In this document: positions 63,127 to 64,000 of the stretch, piece after piece
Position numbering within the stretch: position 1 is the stretch's first letter
Layout: each line of letters opens with the position of its first letter
Program-made: the position numbers and the translations under genes
Assembly (NCBI GenBank): GCA_949320185.1
Contig: CASGHK010000043.1
Coordinates: 1 to 64,000 of the forward strand
Source: an uncultured Methanomicrobiales archaeon
Lineage (GTDB): Archaea > Halobacteriota > Methanomicrobia > Methanomicrobiales > Methanospirillaceae
Direction: 5' to 3'
Length of the DNA stretch: 64,000 bases
Notes under the pieces: model-generated
The model's input: the letters and a program-made list of their open reading frames with translations, nothing else
Databases searched by the model: none
What the model was told of the DNA's origin: nothing

Positions 63127-63711
63127 TTAGTTTCCGGCAAGATGGCGCTCCGCGGCGGCAAGGGCGGCCCTGGTGTTGACGTTGTGGCAGAGTGATGGGT
63201 CGTCAATCCGAAGCCGGCACTCCTCCTGGGCGGCTCCCATTCGTCCGGCATGGAGGACGTTGATCCCGGAGGGGGCCGCCCACCGTCCGTCGACCAGCTC
63301 GACGTATGGTCCAGCGTCGGCCCCGTCGACGACCGGAACCCAGACCGAGAGGGCGGGGCACGTCTGGTCGTGGTAGGCCTGGACGACCTGCTCGATGAGT
63401 GGTGCGGAGATGCAGGGGAGGTCCGCTGCGACGGTGAGGACCGGTTCGTCGAGCCCGAGAAGAGCGACCGCTTCGGACAGGTCCTCGACGTAGCCAACGC
63501 CGGCGGTACAGATGCAGAGGATGTCGTGCGCCCGGCACCAGTTCTGGGTGTACGGCGTCCGCGGCGAGGCGACGACCACGGGTTCGACCCCGGCTTTGAC
63601 GAGGGCGTCTGCCACTCGCTCGATCAGGGGTAGACCATTGCAGAGCGCGAGCGGCTTCTCCCCCACGCCAAAGCGGGTGCCGCGGCCCCCGGCCAGGATC
63701 AGGCCAAGCAT
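63127..63711 (-). CDS. cobY: GTP:adenosylcobinamide-phosphate guanylyltransferase
   Basis: A 194-residue MobA-like nucleotidyltransferase. It has LILAGGRGTRFGVGEKPLAL at the N terminus (G-loop and lysine), TVAADLPCI near residue 95 and a late SLCHNVNT. The length equals the methanogen CobY enzyme, which activates adenosylcobinamide phosphate for cobalamin synthesis. Its start overlaps the end of a CobD/HisC-like gene, supporting a cobalamin operon rather than molybdopterin synthesis. Confidence 0.85.
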   Translation of the reverse strand: MLGLILAGGRGTRFGVGEKPLALCNGLPLIERVADALVKAGVEPVVVASPRTPYTQNWCRAHDILCICTAGVGYVEDLSEAVALLGLDEPVLTVAADLPCISAPLIEQVVQAYHDQTCPALSVWVPVVDGADAGPYVELVDGRWAAPSGINVLHAGRMGAAQEECRLRIDDPSLCHNVNTRAALAAAERHLAGN

Positions 63712-64000
63712 GCCTCGAGCCCCTCGAGGAGACGGCGGTTCTCATCACGCGTCCGGACGGCGACCCTGATATGCCCGGGCATTCCGAACGAGGCACAGTC
63801 CCTGATCCGGATGTGACGGGCTGCAAGCGCCGTTGAGAGCGCCGGCACGGGCACGGGGCTCTCGGCGCAGATGAAGTTCGCCGCTGCCGGCATGGGAACG
63901 AAGCCGAGCGCCACCAGCCCGTCCTGCAGCAGGGCTCGTTCGAGGCGGATCCGCTCCCTCGACCCCTCCAGGGCTGCATACTCCCGCAGGGCGGCGAGAC
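63699..64000 (-). CDS. cobD: CobD/HisC-like aminotransferase, C-terminal part only
   Basis: The window ends inside this gene. The visible 100 residues are the C-terminal small domain of a class I/II aminotransferase: FVPMPAAANFICAESP, HIRIRDCASFGMPGHIRVAV, then TRDENRRLLEGLEACL. The IRDCASFG/HIRVAVRT pattern fits L-threonine-phosphate decarboxylase (CobD), a relative of HisC. Its stop overlaps the cobY start by 13 bp. HisC cannot be excluded from this part alone. Confidence 0.75.
   Translation of the reverse strand, partial: LAALREYAALEGSRERIRLERALLQDGLVALGFVPMPAAANFICAESPVPVPALSTALAARHIRIRDCASFGMPGHIRVAVRTRDENRRLLEGLEACLA

Noticed and set aside
1-64000. CRISPR arrays, intact insertion sequences, rRNA genes
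   Set aside because: I looked for regularly spaced short repeats, transposase motifs and rRNA signatures and found none.

Overview
The window is a GC-rich stretch of chromosome from a methanogenic archaeon, most likely a hydrogenotrophic or formate-using member of the Methanomicrobiales (Methanoculleus/Methanofollis-like). This rests on archaeal information-processing genes (TATA-binding protein, MCM, RfcS, prefoldin beta, an RPA-associated OB-fold protein, an archaeal Lhr helicase, RaSEA for archaeosine), a formate transporter FdhC, CobY-type cobalamin salvage, a methanogenesis marker protein and a full set of aks genes for coenzyme B. Genus assignment is inference; no rRNA is present.

Layout. 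1-2 kb: a truncated TIG-repeat surface protein and a tRNA-Leu. 2-10.8 kb: acyl-CoA synthetase, TBP, an overlapping repair operon (RPA-associated protein, phosphoesterase, Lhr) and a MarR-MFS operon. 10.9-14 kb: the replication pair rfcS-mcm. 14-20 kb: lipoprotein, transporter, PpiC, acetyltransferases, prefoldin beta and a LeuA-type synthase. 20.2-22.7 kb: an intron-containing tRNA-Tyr and a tRNA-Asp, followed by several broken genes (DUF1801, cyclase, HicB, serine-hydrolase tail). 22.7-34 kb: mixed housekeeping and accessory genes (phytoene-desaturase-like oxidoreductase, SOD, class II LysRS, AlkD, DUF475) and a frameshifted cell-surface gene. 34-40 kb: hexulose-phosphate synthase/RraA fusion, two PaaK-type ligases with an ACT protein, AMP phosphorylase. 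40.5-45.7 kb: three sugar-nucleotide/glycan genes and small conserved archaeal genes. 45.7-51 kb: FdhC, a SpeD-like protein and a large beta-helix/CBM6 surface protein.

The most interesting region is 51.4-60.0 kb: nine tightly overlapping genes on the + strand. Four encode homocitrate synthase, both homoaconitase subunits and the isocitrate-type dehydrogenase, which elongate 2-oxoglutarate to 2-oxosuberate for coenzyme B (7-mercaptoheptanoylthreonine phosphate). The other five are two proteins with a TiaS-like GIDDTDT kinase domain (one is methanogenesis marker 11), a radical SAM protein with extra C-terminal cysteines, a thiamine-diphosphate enzyme resembling IorA without its ferredoxin domain, and a cysteine-rich unknown. 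The steps after 2-oxosuberate (decarboxylation, thiol introduction, threonine coupling, phosphorylation) have, to my knowledge, no assigned enzymes, so this operon may encode much of the missing half of the pathway. The window closes with RaSEA, an archaeal ornithine cyclodeaminase-type protein, CobY and the end of a CobD/HisC-like aminotransferase.

All calls come from reading the sequence and recalling families; no database search or alignment program was run.
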